Shown here one piece after another: positions 24,932 through 34,700 of a stretch of DNA of 64,000 nt. Each line of letters opens with the position of its first letter. Position 1 is the stretch's first letter. Position numbers and translations under genes: made by a program. The stretch covers positions 186,001 to 250,000 of the forward strand of contig NZ_ATWN01000004.1 of NCBI RefSeq assembly GCF_000421265.1, read 5' to 3'. The stretch is from Thalassospira lucentensis MCCC 1A00383 = DSM 14000. GTDB taxonomy: Bacteria > Pseudomonadota > Alphaproteobacteria > Rhodospirillales > Thalassospiraceae. Under the pieces are notes generated by a model. It was not told the DNA's origin and did not search any database. It saw only the letters and a list, made by a program, of their open reading frames with translations.

Positions 24932-26236
24932 TCAGGCGGTTGCCGCCTTGCGCAGTTCCTTGTCATCAATTGGTAAGTGAACAAGGGCGGCAAAGACGCC
25001 AAGGGCGACGGATGCCCACCACACACCATCAAAGCTGCCGGTCAGGTCAAAGACAAGACCGCCCATCCATGCGCCAAAGAACGCGCCGATCTGATGGGAC
25101 AGCATGACAATGCCAAACAGGGTGGCCATATAGCGGGGCCCGAAAACCTGTGCGATCAGGCCGCTGGTCAACGGCACGGTCGACAACCAAAGCGCACCCA
25201 TGGAAGCAGAAAACAGCAAGATGGTTTCAGATGTTTTGGGTGAAAAGATAAAGACAATGATGACCAATGCCCGCATGCCATAGACAAATGACAGGGCATA
25301 TTTTTTCGGCCATTTTCCACCCGCCCAACCGGCCGTCAGGGTGCCGACGATGTTAAACAGGCCAATCAGTGCCAATCCTTCGGCCGCAACGGAACGCGGC
25401 AGACCGCAAAGCTCGGTAAAGGTCGGAAGATGGGTGGCAATCACCGCGATGTGAAAACCACAGACAAAGAACCCGGCATTGAGCAGGACAAAGCCGCGAT
25501 GTTTGCGCGCCTCGTGGAAGGCGGCGATCAATCCTTGTGGGCCCATGTCAGGCGTGGCGTTCGGGCTGCCTGCTTCGGCCTTGCCGTTCATGGCAAAGGC
25601 GGCCGGGATGATCAGCATCGAAATGGCGGCAAGGATGGTCAGGGTCGTGACATAGCCCATCGAGCTGTTGAGCGCCTGTGACGTTGGGGCCATGACAAAC
25701 TGCCCGACCGACCCGCCAGCGGATGCCAGACCAAGGGCGAAACTGCGTTTGGCTGGGGAAAATACGCGGCTGATGGCGGCAAGCACGACCGGGAAACTGG
25801 TCGCACCGACGCCAGTACCGATCAAAACACCTGCCGTGATGTGCAACTCGCCGGGTGACGAGGATGTGCCCATTAAATAAAGACCAAGCGCATAAATAAA
25901 CGCCCCGACAATCAGGGTGCGCGTGGTGCCAAACCGGTCGGCAAGCGCGCCTGCGATGGGGGCGGAAATCCCCCACATCAGGTTCTGAATGGCAAAGGCC
26001 AGACCAAAGGTCGTCGCCGTCCAGCCGGTATCGGTCAGCATGTCGGGAATGAACAGGCCCAGCGACTGGCGCACGCCAAGGTTCAGCGACAGAACCAGAC
26101 AGCCACACAGCAACACCAGCCACGGGAACCATTTGGTGGCGCGCAGGATGGTCTGGCGGGTGGGGCTATTATCTGGGCTGTCGGGGCGATGGGGCGGCGT
26201 TCCGGCGGTGCCGCCGGTATTTTGCGTGGGGCGCAT
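24932..26236 (-). CDS. MFS transporter
   Basis: A 434-residue major facilitator with 12 predicted hydrophobic segments. Loop 2-3 carries APIAGALADRFGTTRTLIVG, the MFS motif A (GxLaDrxGrrxxl). The start has a GAGGA ribosome binding site. The first 35 residues are polar and proline-rich. The RQSLGLFIPDML opening and the overall pattern resemble the OFA/monocarboxylate-like or cyanate-permease-like groups, but the substrate is not readable. The LysR gene directly upstream on the same strand may control it. Confidence 0.9.
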   Translation of the reverse strand: MRPTQNTGGTAGTPPHRPDSPDNSPTRQTILRATKWFPWLVLLCGCLVLSLNLGVRQSLGLFIPDMLTDTGWTATTFGLAFAIQNLMWGISAPIAGALADRFGTTRTLIVGAFIYALGLYLMGTSSSPGELHITAGVLIGTGVGATSFPVVLAAISRVFSPAKRSFALGLASAGGSVGQFVMAPTSQALNSSMGYVTTLTILAAISMLIIPAAFAMNGKAEAGSPNATPDMGPQGLIAAFHEARKHRGFVLLNAGFFVCGFHIAVIATHLPTFTELCGLPRSVAAEGLALIGLFNIVGTLTAGWAGGKWPKKYALSFVYGMRALVIIVFIFSPKTSETILLFSASMGALWLSTVPLTSGLIAQVFGPRYMATLFGIVMLSHQIGAFFGAWMGGLVFDLTGSFDGVWWASVALGVFAALVHLPIDDKELRKAATA

Positions 26237-26327
26237 CGATGTTCCTCCGAGGGGCGTTTATTGGCGGCGTTATCGTATTTGGTTTTTATTTTGGCGGCGG
26301 GCGCAGTATGCGTCCAATTCATTCGAC

Positions 26328-27275
26328 TTATGATGCTGATAATAATTGTGCATGATCAGGGTTTGATATCGCACCGGCCTTGATCACGATGTCGCCAACC
26401 TTGTCGATAATGTCGCAAAGATCACCATTGGAGGCACGCCGTATCAGGGTGATTGCCATGTTCCAGTTCATGCCGGGAATATCAAGAATACGCACCCGGT
26501 CCCGCGCCGAACTGTGCATGCAAAAACGGCGCGCCATGATGCCGTATCCGGCCCCGGCGGCGACCATTTCGATTTGCAGTTCAAGGGCGGAGACTTCAAG
26601 AACGGAGGTGAATTCAACGTCGTTCTTGTGCGCCCACGCATTGCCAAGGGCGCGGAAGGTGCAGCCTTCGGGCATCAGGACCATGGGGTATTTTGCCAGT
26701 TCGGCAATGGTGGTGGGATGGTGGCGGGCCGATTTTGGGCCAATCGCAACGATCTGATCATCAAGCAATGTCTGGGGCTGCAAACTTGTCGGAAGATCGC
26801 GGCTTTGAATGCCCCCGACAATGCCGTTCGGCCCATCAAGGGAGAGCATCGCGTCAATTTCACCCCGGCGCAACAGCGGCAGGAGTTCACTTGACCAGCC
26901 ACTTTTGATGGTCAGTGACATGTCGGGAAAGGTTTGATGCAGTTCACGAAGTTCGGACGCGGCCATAAGGGGGGCGACCCCGTGGCTAAGCCCCAGACGA
27001 AAAGGGCCTTGCGGGTTTTTAGCCCCTGAGATGGTGTCGTTAAACCCGTCAAGGCGGCGCAAAAGATCGCGGGCTTCTGTCAGGGCGCGATGGCCGGCTG
27101 ATGTTGGTTGCAATGGCTTGGTCGTGCGGTCAAACAGCGATGTGCCGATGCGCTGTTCAAGGCGCTGGATACGCCGGGTGACCGCGGGCTGCGTCAGGCC
27201 AAGCCGACTGGCCGCACCATGAAAGGATTGCGCGTTGGCAACGGCAATCAGGGCTTCAAGTTCGCGGGTGTCCAT
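26328..27275 (-). CDS. LysR-family transcriptional regulator
   Basis: A 315-residue LTTR. The DNA-binding domain reads MDTRELEALIAVANAQSF, then AASRLGLTQPAVTRRIQRLE and GTSLFDRTTKPLQPT. The effector domain begins about residue 90. It lies 91 bp upstream of the MFS gene in the same orientation, so it may regulate that transporter. The region between them is GC-rich and shows no clear dyad. Confidence 0.93.
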   Translation of the reverse strand: MDTRELEALIAVANAQSFHGAASRLGLTQPAVTRRIQRLEQRIGTSLFDRTTKPLQPTSAGHRALTEARDLLRRLDGFNDTISGAKNPQGPFRLGLSHGVAPLMAASELRELHQTFPDMSLTIKSGWSSELLPLLRRGEIDAMLSLDGPNGIVGGIQSRDLPTSLQPQTLLDDQIVAIGPKSARHHPTTIAELAKYPMVLMPEGCTFRALGNAWAHKNDVEFTSVLEVSALELQIEMVAAGAGYGIMARRFCMHSSARDRVRILDIPGMNWNMAITLIRRASNGDLCDIIDKVGDIVIKAGAISNPDHAQLLSAS

Positions 27276-27381
27276 GGCGCATTCCTGATCCGTCAGTGAT
27301 CAGGGGAGTGTCTGGTAAAATCCGATGCCATGCAAGAAATCTATCGAAATTGTGGGTTGATGTGTTTCGCGCATGAGACTT

Positions 27382-28536
27382 CTAGCTGGCCTGGGCGCGT
27401 TTGATCTTGTCTTTATAGACCGTGGATGCCGCCGTATAGCCGCCTTCGCCACCATCGAGAAAATGGAAATGCGCATCGTTGGTGATGGAGGGCACGATAC
27501 AGGTCATGATGGCGGTGCGTTGACGGTGGGTGCCAAAATGAATGTCGCCGCGCTGTTCAGCAGTTTGCAGATAGGCGTCAATTTCATCGGCCAATGCTTT
27601 GCTGCAATTGACCGTCATCCAAAGTCCATCGCCAAATTTGCGAAAATCGGTGTTGTAGCCGGTATAATCGCGGTAGCGTTTCGGATCAAAATCACCAAGT
27701 TTCCAGCCGGTCTTCATCAGGATCAGGGCAATCAGCGAAATATAAAGTGCTTTGAGCCAAGCCTTGATATATCCGCCTTCTTTATGGGCCGTGGCAATTG
27801 CTTCGAGGCGCAAGCCGGGCGGTGGAAAGGCAAAATCGGGGCCATCTTCTGGAACCGGGCTGCTGTTACGTGGGCCACCATCAAGGATTTTAAACAGCCC
27901 GGTGGTCACAGCTTCGAACTTGGCCAGATCATCCTTTGGCTGGACAATAATTGAGACGATCTTATCTGATCCCTCAGCCGTAATGGGCGACCAACGGCAT
28001 GACAAGCCGGTAAGATCCGGGCGTGTCCCCGGCGGGGCTGGCTGAACCGCGTTTTTCCCATCTTTCATGCGGTCTTCTGCCCATTTCAGACCCCGACCAT
28101 TGAACATGGCATAGGCGACGGGTTGAGACACCGCATAGCGGGCAACGCGGACATCGCGACCCGTCGCACGGATCGCAGCGATTGAGATCAGTGCAACGCG
28201 CAATTCAAAATCAAGGGTTTCGGCCGCCCAGGTTGCCGTGGCGGCAAGGGCTGCGCGCACCGCATCAATGTTATCGGGCGGGCAGGCAAAATTGGCCCCG
28301 TCGCCCCCAAAAATAAACGGATAATCGGAATGACCCAAGGCGTTGCTGACAGCGCAAATCACCGACGCACCAACGGTGTTTACATCCTTGAACCGGCCCT
28401 CCGCGATGGCCTTGGTGGAGCCGACAATATCGGATGTGCCAATCCACCAGTCATCGGGAAGGGAATGATAAACCGAGCGATCAAGACCCTTGGCGAAATT
28501 GTCAAATACCGGAATATCAAGATAGGGATTGGTCAC
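27382..28536 (-). CDS. DUF3095 family protein, nucleotide-cyclase-like
   Basis: A 384-residue protein of the DUF3095 family. The N-terminal part has WIGTSDIVGSTKAIAEGRF and, about 45 residues later, FIFGGDGANF. This resembles class III nucleotide cyclases, where a D-x-x-G-S-T metal motif and a G-G-D hairpin form the active site. No biochemical role is established for the family as far as I know. No signal peptide or membrane helix is certain, though a hydrophobic stretch LKALYISLIALILMK occurs in the C-terminal third. The start is a GTG with a GGAAGA ribosome binding site. It is apparently monocistronic. Confidence 0.8.
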   Translation of the reverse strand: MTNPYLDIPVFDNFAKGLDRSVYHSLPDDWWIGTSDIVGSTKAIAEGRFKDVNTVGASVICAVSNALGHSDYPFIFGGDGANFACPPDNIDAVRAALAATATWAAETLDFELRVALISIAAIRATGRDVRVARYAVSQPVAYAMFNGRGLKWAEDRMKDGKNAVQPAPPGTRPDLTGLSCRWSPITAEGSDKIVSIIVQPKDDLAKFEAVTTGLFKILDGGPRNSSPVPEDGPDFAFPPPGLRLEAIATAHKEGGYIKAWLKALYISLIALILMKTGWKLGDFDPKRYRDYTGYNTDFRKFGDGLWMTVNCSKALADEIDAYLQTAEQRGDIHFGTHRQRTAIMTCIVPSITNDAHFHFLDGGEGGYTAASTVYKDKIKRAQAS

Positions 28537-28635
28537 GTCATTCTTCCACGCTAGATGATGTCAAAAGCAATATCGGCACGTGAAAGAGAGCATGGTAAAG
28601 GCGGTTTCGACGGCCTTTAGACATATGGCACGCGA

Positions 28636-28854
28636 TCAATAATGCGGCGGTGGTACGTCGTCTTCTGATGATGTACGCATGAAATCGCCCATCCGTTTAA
28701 CGTCATCTGACATTAATCTATTTCGGCGCTCTAGAATGTCGATGCGATCCCATTGGGATTTAATCATGTCGGACAGGTCATTTATCATGGTGTCCATGTG
28801 CGCCATCTTGGTTTCAAGATCGGTAATGCGGCTTTCCGCGTCGTTGTGGCTCAT
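28636..28854 (-). CDS. slyX: SlyX family protein
   Basis: A 72-residue protein that is nearly all one coiled coil (ESRITDLETKMAHMDTMIND, continuing to about residue 55) and ends in PPPHY, the SlyX C-terminal signature. The function of SlyX is not established. The ATG at 28854 was chosen because the upstream extension has no family resemblance. It is divergent from the methyltransferase gene at 28968, with 113 bp between them. Confidence 0.85.
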   Translation of the reverse strand: MSHNDAESRITDLETKMAHMDTMINDLSDMIKSQWDRIDILERRNRLMSDDVKRMGDFMRTSSEDDVPPPHY

Positions 28855-28967
28855 GCTGGCTGGCTCATGCTGGTATCTTCTGGAAATGTGGCTCAATGGG
28901 AACTTGTAGTGCCTGCTGCCCTGTGGCAGGAGTGTGCATTCCTGACCGTAACATATTTCGCGGGCCA

Positions 28968-29507
28968 ATGACCGATTTATCCGTACTTGTTTTTACAGGC
29001 GTTATTCTGGCCTTGATCGCGATTTACGCCATCAGGCTACGCGTCGTTCCGATGCCAAGTCTGGCCGCAGCACGGGCGGAAATCATTTCCTATATCCCCA
29101 CCGACACACAGACCGTCACTGATTTTGGATCGGGGTGGGGGGATCTGGCGATCGATATTGCGCGCCATCGGCCCGACATTGCGGTGACGGGTATTGAGCT
29201 TTCCCCCGTGCCTTATGCCATTAGCCGGATGCGGGCGATGTTGGCAGCCAAGCCGAACCTGACACTGATCCGGGCGGATTTTCGCAAAATCGATCATGAG
29301 CCGGGCGATGTTGTGGTGTGTTTTCTTGATCCCCGGGTGATGGGCGATGTTGGCGATGTGCTGGATCAAAAAATGCGCGCAGGCGGCATTGTTATTTCAC
29401 GCGCCTTTGCCATTCCCGGCTGGCAGGCCTTTGGCGAGGTCCCGATGAAGTCCGGTAGCGATATTCTGTATCTTTACCGTGTTGGGAAACATAAGGCCGA
29501 AGCCTGA
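28968..29507 (+). CDS. Membrane-anchored class I SAM-dependent methyltransferase
   Basis: A 179-residue protein with one N-terminal membrane helix (about residues 4-25, LSVLVFTGVILALIAIYAI) followed by a compact Rossmann methyltransferase. Motif I is VTDFGSGWGDLAIDIA and the acidic end of strand 2 is VTGIELSP. Motif IV is around DVVVCFLDP. A tethered, very short methyltransferase is unusual and suggests a membrane-associated substrate such as a lipid, quinone or membrane protein. The substrate is unknown. Confidence 0.82.
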   Translation: MTDLSVLVFTGVILALIAIYAIRLRVVPMPSLAAARAEIISYIPTDTQTVTDFGSGWGDLAIDIARHRPDIAVTGIELSPVPYAISRMRAMLAAKPNLTLIRADFRKIDHEPGDVVVCFLDPRVMGDVGDVLDQKMRAGGIVISRAFAIPGWQAFGEVPMKSGSDILYLYRVGKHKAEA

Positions 29508-29516
29508 TTTTGGTTC

Positions 29517-29756
29517 CTAACCGCCACAGCAACCGGCATTCTTGCCATCAATCTGGACCGGCGGGCAGGGCACGGTACCAAACGAGCAAAACACACAACA
29601 ATCGCCTGCCAAGGGACGCAGCACAGCGCCGCACCCCTTGCAGTCATAGAAATACTGGCAAGCGTTTGTTGGCATGGTTTCGCATTCCTGATGCCCGCAT
29701 TGCGGGCAGGTCAGGACGGAAACGGTTTGAACGGTTTGGGGATCAGCCTTCTTCAT
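29517..29756 (-). CDS. GDCCVxC domain protein
   Basis: A 79-residue cysteine-rich protein. It contains CPQCGHQECETMP, a central CKGC pair and the defining GDCCVFCSFGTVPCPPVQ motif, ending in a GCCGG tail. In other bacteria, proteins with this domain are found beside metal or mercury resistance genes, but the role is unproven. The many CxxC pairs suggest zinc or other soft-metal binding. The start overlaps the dehydrogenase stop by 14 bp, so it is translated from the same message as the upstream GarR-like gene. Confidence 0.85.
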   Translation of the reverse strand: MKKADPQTVQTVSVLTCPQCGHQECETMPTNACQYFYDCKGCGAVLRPLAGDCCVFCSFGTVPCPPVQIDGKNAGCCGG

Positions 29757-30627
29757 ACACTTTGATCAGGGCGGAATGGTCAAGATCGCCATCGCCCATG
29801 CCAATCAGTTCGTCATAGAGTTCAAGTGCTAGACGTGAGAACGGCAGTTCAAGGCCAAGTTCGCCTTCGGAGAATTCAAGCGCCTGATAGAGGTCTTTGC
29901 GCTGGGTGACGACTTTGCCGCCCGGTTCGAAATTGCGTTCGATCATGCGTTCGCCGTGCTTTTGCAAGATGGCGGAATCGGCAAAGCCGCCGGTCAGCGC
30001 ACTGCGCATTTTGGCAATATCGACCCCGGCTTCGTCGGCCATCGAAAAGGCTTCTGCAACCGCGCCAATGGTGATGCCAACAATCATTTGATTGGCGGCC
30101 TTGGCAATTTGCCCTGCGCCAACATCGCCGACATGGGTGACCCGTGCGCCCAGAACATCGAACACGCGACGCACACGGTCGAAATCTTCGTCGTCGGCGC
30201 CGACCATGATCGAAAGGGTGCCGGTTTCCGCCCCATGTGTGCCGCCTGATACCGGGGCATCAATCCAGCTGCCACCGGCGTCTTCGACCGCCTCGGCAAA
30301 ACGACGTGTGGCGTCAATCGCGGTTGTGCCCATGTCGATGACAATCGTGCCTTCTTCCATGCCATCAACAATGCCGTCTTCGCCCAGAAGGACGTTTTCA
30401 AGGGCATTGGTATCGGCAACGCAGATGATGACGATATCGGCATCCACGGCAGCGTCCGCCGGGGTGCCCGCCGTGGCAATGCCCAGATCCTCAAACGCAT
30501 TGAGTGTTTCGGGATTGCGAGTGTTGACTGTCAGAACCGCGCCGGCCTTTTCAAGGTTCAACGCCATCGGGCGCCCCATCAAGCCAAGTCCGATAAACGC
30601 GATATTTTCCCCGGAAAGAGCGGTCAT
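29743..30627 (-). CDS. NAD(P)-dependent beta-hydroxyacid dehydrogenase (GarR / 3-hydroxyisobutyrate dehydrogenase family)
   Basis: A 294-residue dehydrogenase with the dinucleotide motif IAFIGLGLMGRPMALNLEKAG-like opening (GLGLMG) and the substrate-binding signature DAPVSGGTHGAETGTLSIMV. The catalytic lysine lies in GAGQIAKAANQMIVG. Members reduce tartronate semialdehyde (GarR/GlxR) or oxidise 3-hydroxyisobutyrate (MmsB), and some act on succinic semialdehyde. Sequence alone does not choose. The only partner is the Cys-rich gene that overlaps its end. Confidence 0.88.
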   Translation of the reverse strand: MTALSGENIAFIGLGLMGRPMALNLEKAGAVLTVNTRNPETLNAFEDLGIATAGTPADAAVDADIVIICVADTNALENVLLGEDGIVDGMEEGTIVIDMGTTAIDATRRFAEAVEDAGGSWIDAPVSGGTHGAETGTLSIMVGADDEDFDRVRRVFDVLGARVTHVGDVGAGQIAKAANQMIVGITIGAVAEAFSMADEAGVDIAKMRSALTGGFADSAILQKHGERMIERNFEPGGKVVTQRKDLYQALEFSEGELGLELPFSRLALELYDELIGMGDGDLDHSALIKVYEEG

Positions 30628-30923
30628 GATAGCAGTCCCTCATTGGCGGTGGTTAAACACAAACTGCGTTTAAAAAGGTGCGACATTACATGCGCGCACA
30701 AATACCTTGGCGTCTTATGACGCAAGGATGTGTCGGTAATGTGGGCAAGGCCATAACACATTGTGGCAGTGCGGGCTGTAGTCAATTGCCTACAGGCCCG
30801 AATATCGTCCCAAATAAAGCTGCGATGGCGGGGAATTTCCGGCTGCGCTTTTCTTGGGGGTGCCAAGTCAATGGTCCTGACCCCGGACGTTTTTCTGAAG
30901 AACGGAGTGCTGTTTTTGGGTGC
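30628..30923. other. Intergenic region with no recognised feature
   Basis: These 296 bp lie upstream of the GarR-like gene and downstream of the TerB-like gene, both on the minus strand. The promoter of the dehydrogenase should be at the left end. I see no convincing small gene, RNA or terminator. Confidence 0.4.
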
Positions 30924-31337
30924 TTAAAAGTCGCCGGGTCGGACATAGCGCGCGGCCATGGCCCGCTCAATTGCCGCACCAGCAAGGCGATCAATATCAA
31001 GTTTGTGACGCAGCAGTTCGAGTATGCGCAATTCTTCCTGACTGATTTCACCGTCCGACAGAACAATTTCGCAAGCAAAAACATAGGCCGTTTCGCGCAG
31101 TTTGCGCGGTAGGGAGTCGCGGATCATCTCAAGCGCACGATCAAGGCCGTCTTCCTCGCCCATCAATGTTGCGCAGTCGCGTGCGACACTTGTCACCGCG
31201 TCATTGTCAAAACCGGCAAAAATCGGAAGATAACGGACTCGACGGCCCATCGCAGAAAGTTCAGCATCGGTAATGTCGTTGTCCGATGCGGAAACCATAA
31301 CCATTGTGTAGATCAAGGCATCATGATGCGAAATCAC
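30924..31337 (-). CDS. TerB-like tellurite-resistance-family protein
   Basis: A 137-residue helical protein of the TerB/DjlA N-terminal superfamily. It begins ALIYTMVMVSASDNDITDAE, the conserved first helices with an acidic metal-type loop. A second such loop is VFACEIVLSDGEISQEELR. In TerB itself these acidic loops bind metal. Stand-alone chromosomal members need not confer tellurite resistance, and no other ter genes are nearby. The start is a GTG with a strong AGGAG 8 nt upstream. Confidence 0.82.
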   Translation of the reverse strand: MISHHDALIYTMVMVSASDNDITDAELSAMGRRVRYLPIFAGFDNDAVTSVARDCATLMGEEDGLDRALEMIRDSLPRKLRETAYVFACEIVLSDGEISQEELRILELLRHKLDIDRLAGAAIERAMAARYVRPGDF

Positions 31338-31723
31338 GTTGGTTGCTCCTTTCCAAAGCGGGTGTCTGAAACACAGTGCGGGCCATGTTTTTGACAGGGA
31401 CCGTCAAGACATTTGACGGATGTCGCACATGTCTGTGACAACCTCAGGGCAGAAAAATGGTAAGCTCATAATTGTGTTCGGGCAACAGTTAACCGATTAA
31501 ACTTTCTCGATTTTAATGATTACGTAGTGAAATCGCCTCATTCTTCACGTGCAGATCATATGGGGGCTTTCGCCACACGGTGGAGAAGGGTAAAGATCGG
31601 TAAAATAAAAAATGAAGCGGTTACAAAAGAATAGCGTAAACATAGTGACCGCTTGTACTTTCTGGGAAAATTTGCCTTTGCACGGTATGGGGTAGAAGTT
31701 ATGGTCGCGCAGCAATAACCACA
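31338..31723. promoter_or_regulatory. Divergent promoter region, TerB-like and PAS-GGDEF-EAL genes
   Basis: A 386-bp interval. It holds a perfect dyad, CCGTCAA (31401-31407) and TTGACGG (31413-31419) with a 5-bp centre, close to the TerB-like start. The stretch 31480-31660 is A+T-rich and is the likely promoter zone of the large gene at 31724. No small gene was found. Confidence 0.45.
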
Positions 31724-34700
31724 ATGACGATCAAATCAGGTATGGGAGACATCAACGCAATCAATTCCGCCGGTACGCTCGCGGCATTGATCAGCAATTT
31801 GAGCATGCCATCAGGTGTCTATGACCCTGTCGGCAGGCGTCTGCTTGTCAACTCGGCATGGTCGGACTGGTCTTTCGGGGCTGGTCCTGCGGTCGGGCAA
31901 GACGGCTGGCATGCGCTTGATGACGTTGATGACCTGTCGAAAATCCTTCCTGACCTCAGCACTGAAATCCAGATGTCTGACGGCTATTACAGCCGTACGG
32001 AGACGAAAGATGGCAAGGACGTTGTTCTGTTTGGCTGGAAGCTACAGATCAGTGGCCGCGAATATGTGCGTTTTCTGGGAATAGATTCCGATATTTCATC
32101 AGGCATTGGATCGCTTATTTCGCCGTTGCCTGTTTTGATCTTTGAACGTAACGGGGCCCTGCGTTGTGCGAATAAGGCGGCCGAAAGGCTTGCCCTTGAC
32201 GTTGGCTTCATAACCCCGCTATCGCTGGCCCATCCAAAGGACCAAAGAGCACTGGTTGCGCCAGACGGGCCGCAGTTCGATACCGATAGTTCGCGGACAC
32301 TCCATTACGGACAACGGTTTTTCCAATGGCAATGCATGCCGTTGCTTGGGGCCGATCATGTTGTTTTATTCGGGCAGGAACGCACGCGCGAAGAAAGTTA
32401 TCGACGTGCGCTTGAACATGCTGTTCACGGTATTATCGATCTTGATGCCGACGGGACGGTCACCAGCGTAAACGAAGAAACCGCAGCACTGTTTAATTTT
32501 GATACGGTGCGCGAAGTCGTTCAGGCCTACTTACGCCGCCCCGAAACATTTTATGCTCACGACAGCGACCGGGTGCAATTGCGCCGTGATCTGGCGTCGG
32601 GCATTGGCGTTCATGCGCGCGATATCGAAATGCGCCGCGCAGACGGCAGTCAAATCTGGGTACGTTTTAATGCCACGGAAATTCGCGGTGAAGGTGGCGG
32701 GTTGCTGGGCTATAGCGTGACCATCACTGACATTACCAAAAACCGGCAGGCCGAATATGACCTGCGCCGCCGTCAGGAACGCTACCGGGCGTTGGTGCAG
32801 ACCGCAGGCAGCGTGATCATGTTCCTTGATTCCGAAGGTCGCATTCTGGAATACAACCGGGAATGCGAATGGACCTTTGGCTATTCCTGGATGGAAGCTG
32901 CGGGTCAGAACTTTTTCGATTTCCTACTGGTGCAGGAAGACCGTGCGCGCGTGCGCATGGCGGTGCGCCGGTTGTTATCGGGCGAAATCATCAAGGACGA
33001 GGTTTTCTCGTTCAAGCGGCGCGACGGCGAAGAACGCCTGTTGCAGTGGAATGCGCGTGCGCATTTCGGCGAGGACGGCGATATCGCAGGGGTGATTTGC
33101 ATCGGTCAGGACGTGACCGAAAAGCTGTCGGTCGAACGCGCCTTACGCCACGCCGAAGAAAAATTCCGCGGTATTTTCGAAAACTCCGCCGAGGGTCTTT
33201 ATCAAAGTATGCCGCTTGGCCCGGTTTTATCGGCCAACCCGGCGTTTGTTTCCATTCTGGGCTATGAAACAGTCGATGAACTGTTGACCCAGGAAAACGA
33301 ACTTCAGCAGCATTACCTGAACCCGGTAAGCCGCCTGCGTCTGACCGGGCGGTTGTTGCGTGACGGTATTGTGCAGGGCTATGAAACCGAATTGCGCCGT
33401 GCGGATGGCCGGATCATCTGGGTCGAGGAAAATGCCCGGCTGGTGCGCGATGAGCGGGGACGGCCAACGGTGATTGAAGGCTCGATCACGGATGTTACCG
33501 ACCGTAAACGCAGCGAAGCCCGCATCCAGTTTCTTGCCCATCATGACGGGTTGACCGGCCTTCCGAACCGTACACTGTTTCAGGAACGTCTGGCGGCGGC
33601 CGTTGAGATCTGCAAACGCGAACGCCGCAGTTTCGTTCTGATGATGTTTGATCTTGATAACTTCAAGGACATCAACGATACGCTTGGCCACCCGATTGGC
33701 GACCTACTCTTACAGGGGGTGGGGGAACGCATGCGGGTGTGTCTGCGCAATGAGGATGTGGTGGCGCGCCTTGGCGGGGATGAATTCGCGGTTCTGATCC
33801 ATGAACCGGGATCGGCCGAAGAAGTGACCTTTGTCGCGCAGCGCCTGATTGAGCGCGTGTCGGAACGTTTCATGCTTGAGGGCAATGAAGTACAGGCATC
33901 GACTTCGGTCGGGATTTGCATGTATCCGCAGGACGGGCGCGATGAAAAAGATCTGCTGCGAAATGCCGACCTTGCCCTTTATTGTTCCAAGGCCGAAGGC
34001 CGCAACCGGTATCATTTCTTTGAGCCACGGCTTCAGGTCGAGGTACAGGAACGCAAGGCCATCGAACGTGACCTTGGTCATGCGATTGAAAATGACGAGC
34101 TTGAACTGTTTTATCAGCCGATCATTGATATGGGCGGGCATCGGATCATCGGGATGGAAGCACTTGTGCGCTGGTTTAGCCCGTCACGCGGTCTGGTCAG
34201 CCCGGTCGAGTTTATTCCGGTTGCCGAACGCATGGGCATTATTGCCGATATCGGCAAATGGGTTTTGAACCGGGCCTGTGCGCAAACCCGGGCATGGCGC
34301 GATGACGGTTATGGCGAATTGACCATATCGGTCAATTTATCCCCGCTTGAGCTTGCCCGTCACGAGGACCTGATTGAAAGTGTCGGTGATGTGTTGGCGC
34401 GTTCGGGCCTTGATCCCCATCAGTTGCAGTTCGAGGTTACCGAAGGTGCGGTGATGGACAACCCGCGCGAAGCCGCCATTACGCTTGGCATTTTGCGCAA
34501 TCAGGGCATTCGCATTGCGATTGACGATTTTGGTACCGGCTATTCGTCGCTGGCGTATCTTAAACGGTTCCCGGTCGATAAAATCAAGATTGACCGGTCG
34601 TTCATCATTGATATCGACAGTTCGGACGGCAATGCGGCGATTGTCCGTGCGGTGGTGTTCCTTGCCCGGTCGTTTGGCATGGCGGTCAATGTTGAAGGGA

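Noticed and set aside
27373-27954. Plus-strand frame opposite the DUF3095 gene
   Set aside because: DUF3095 is a real family here; the opposite frame has no motif.
30924-31337. Tellurite resistance operon
   Set aside because: Only a TerB-like gene is present; no terA, terC, terD or terE lies nearby.
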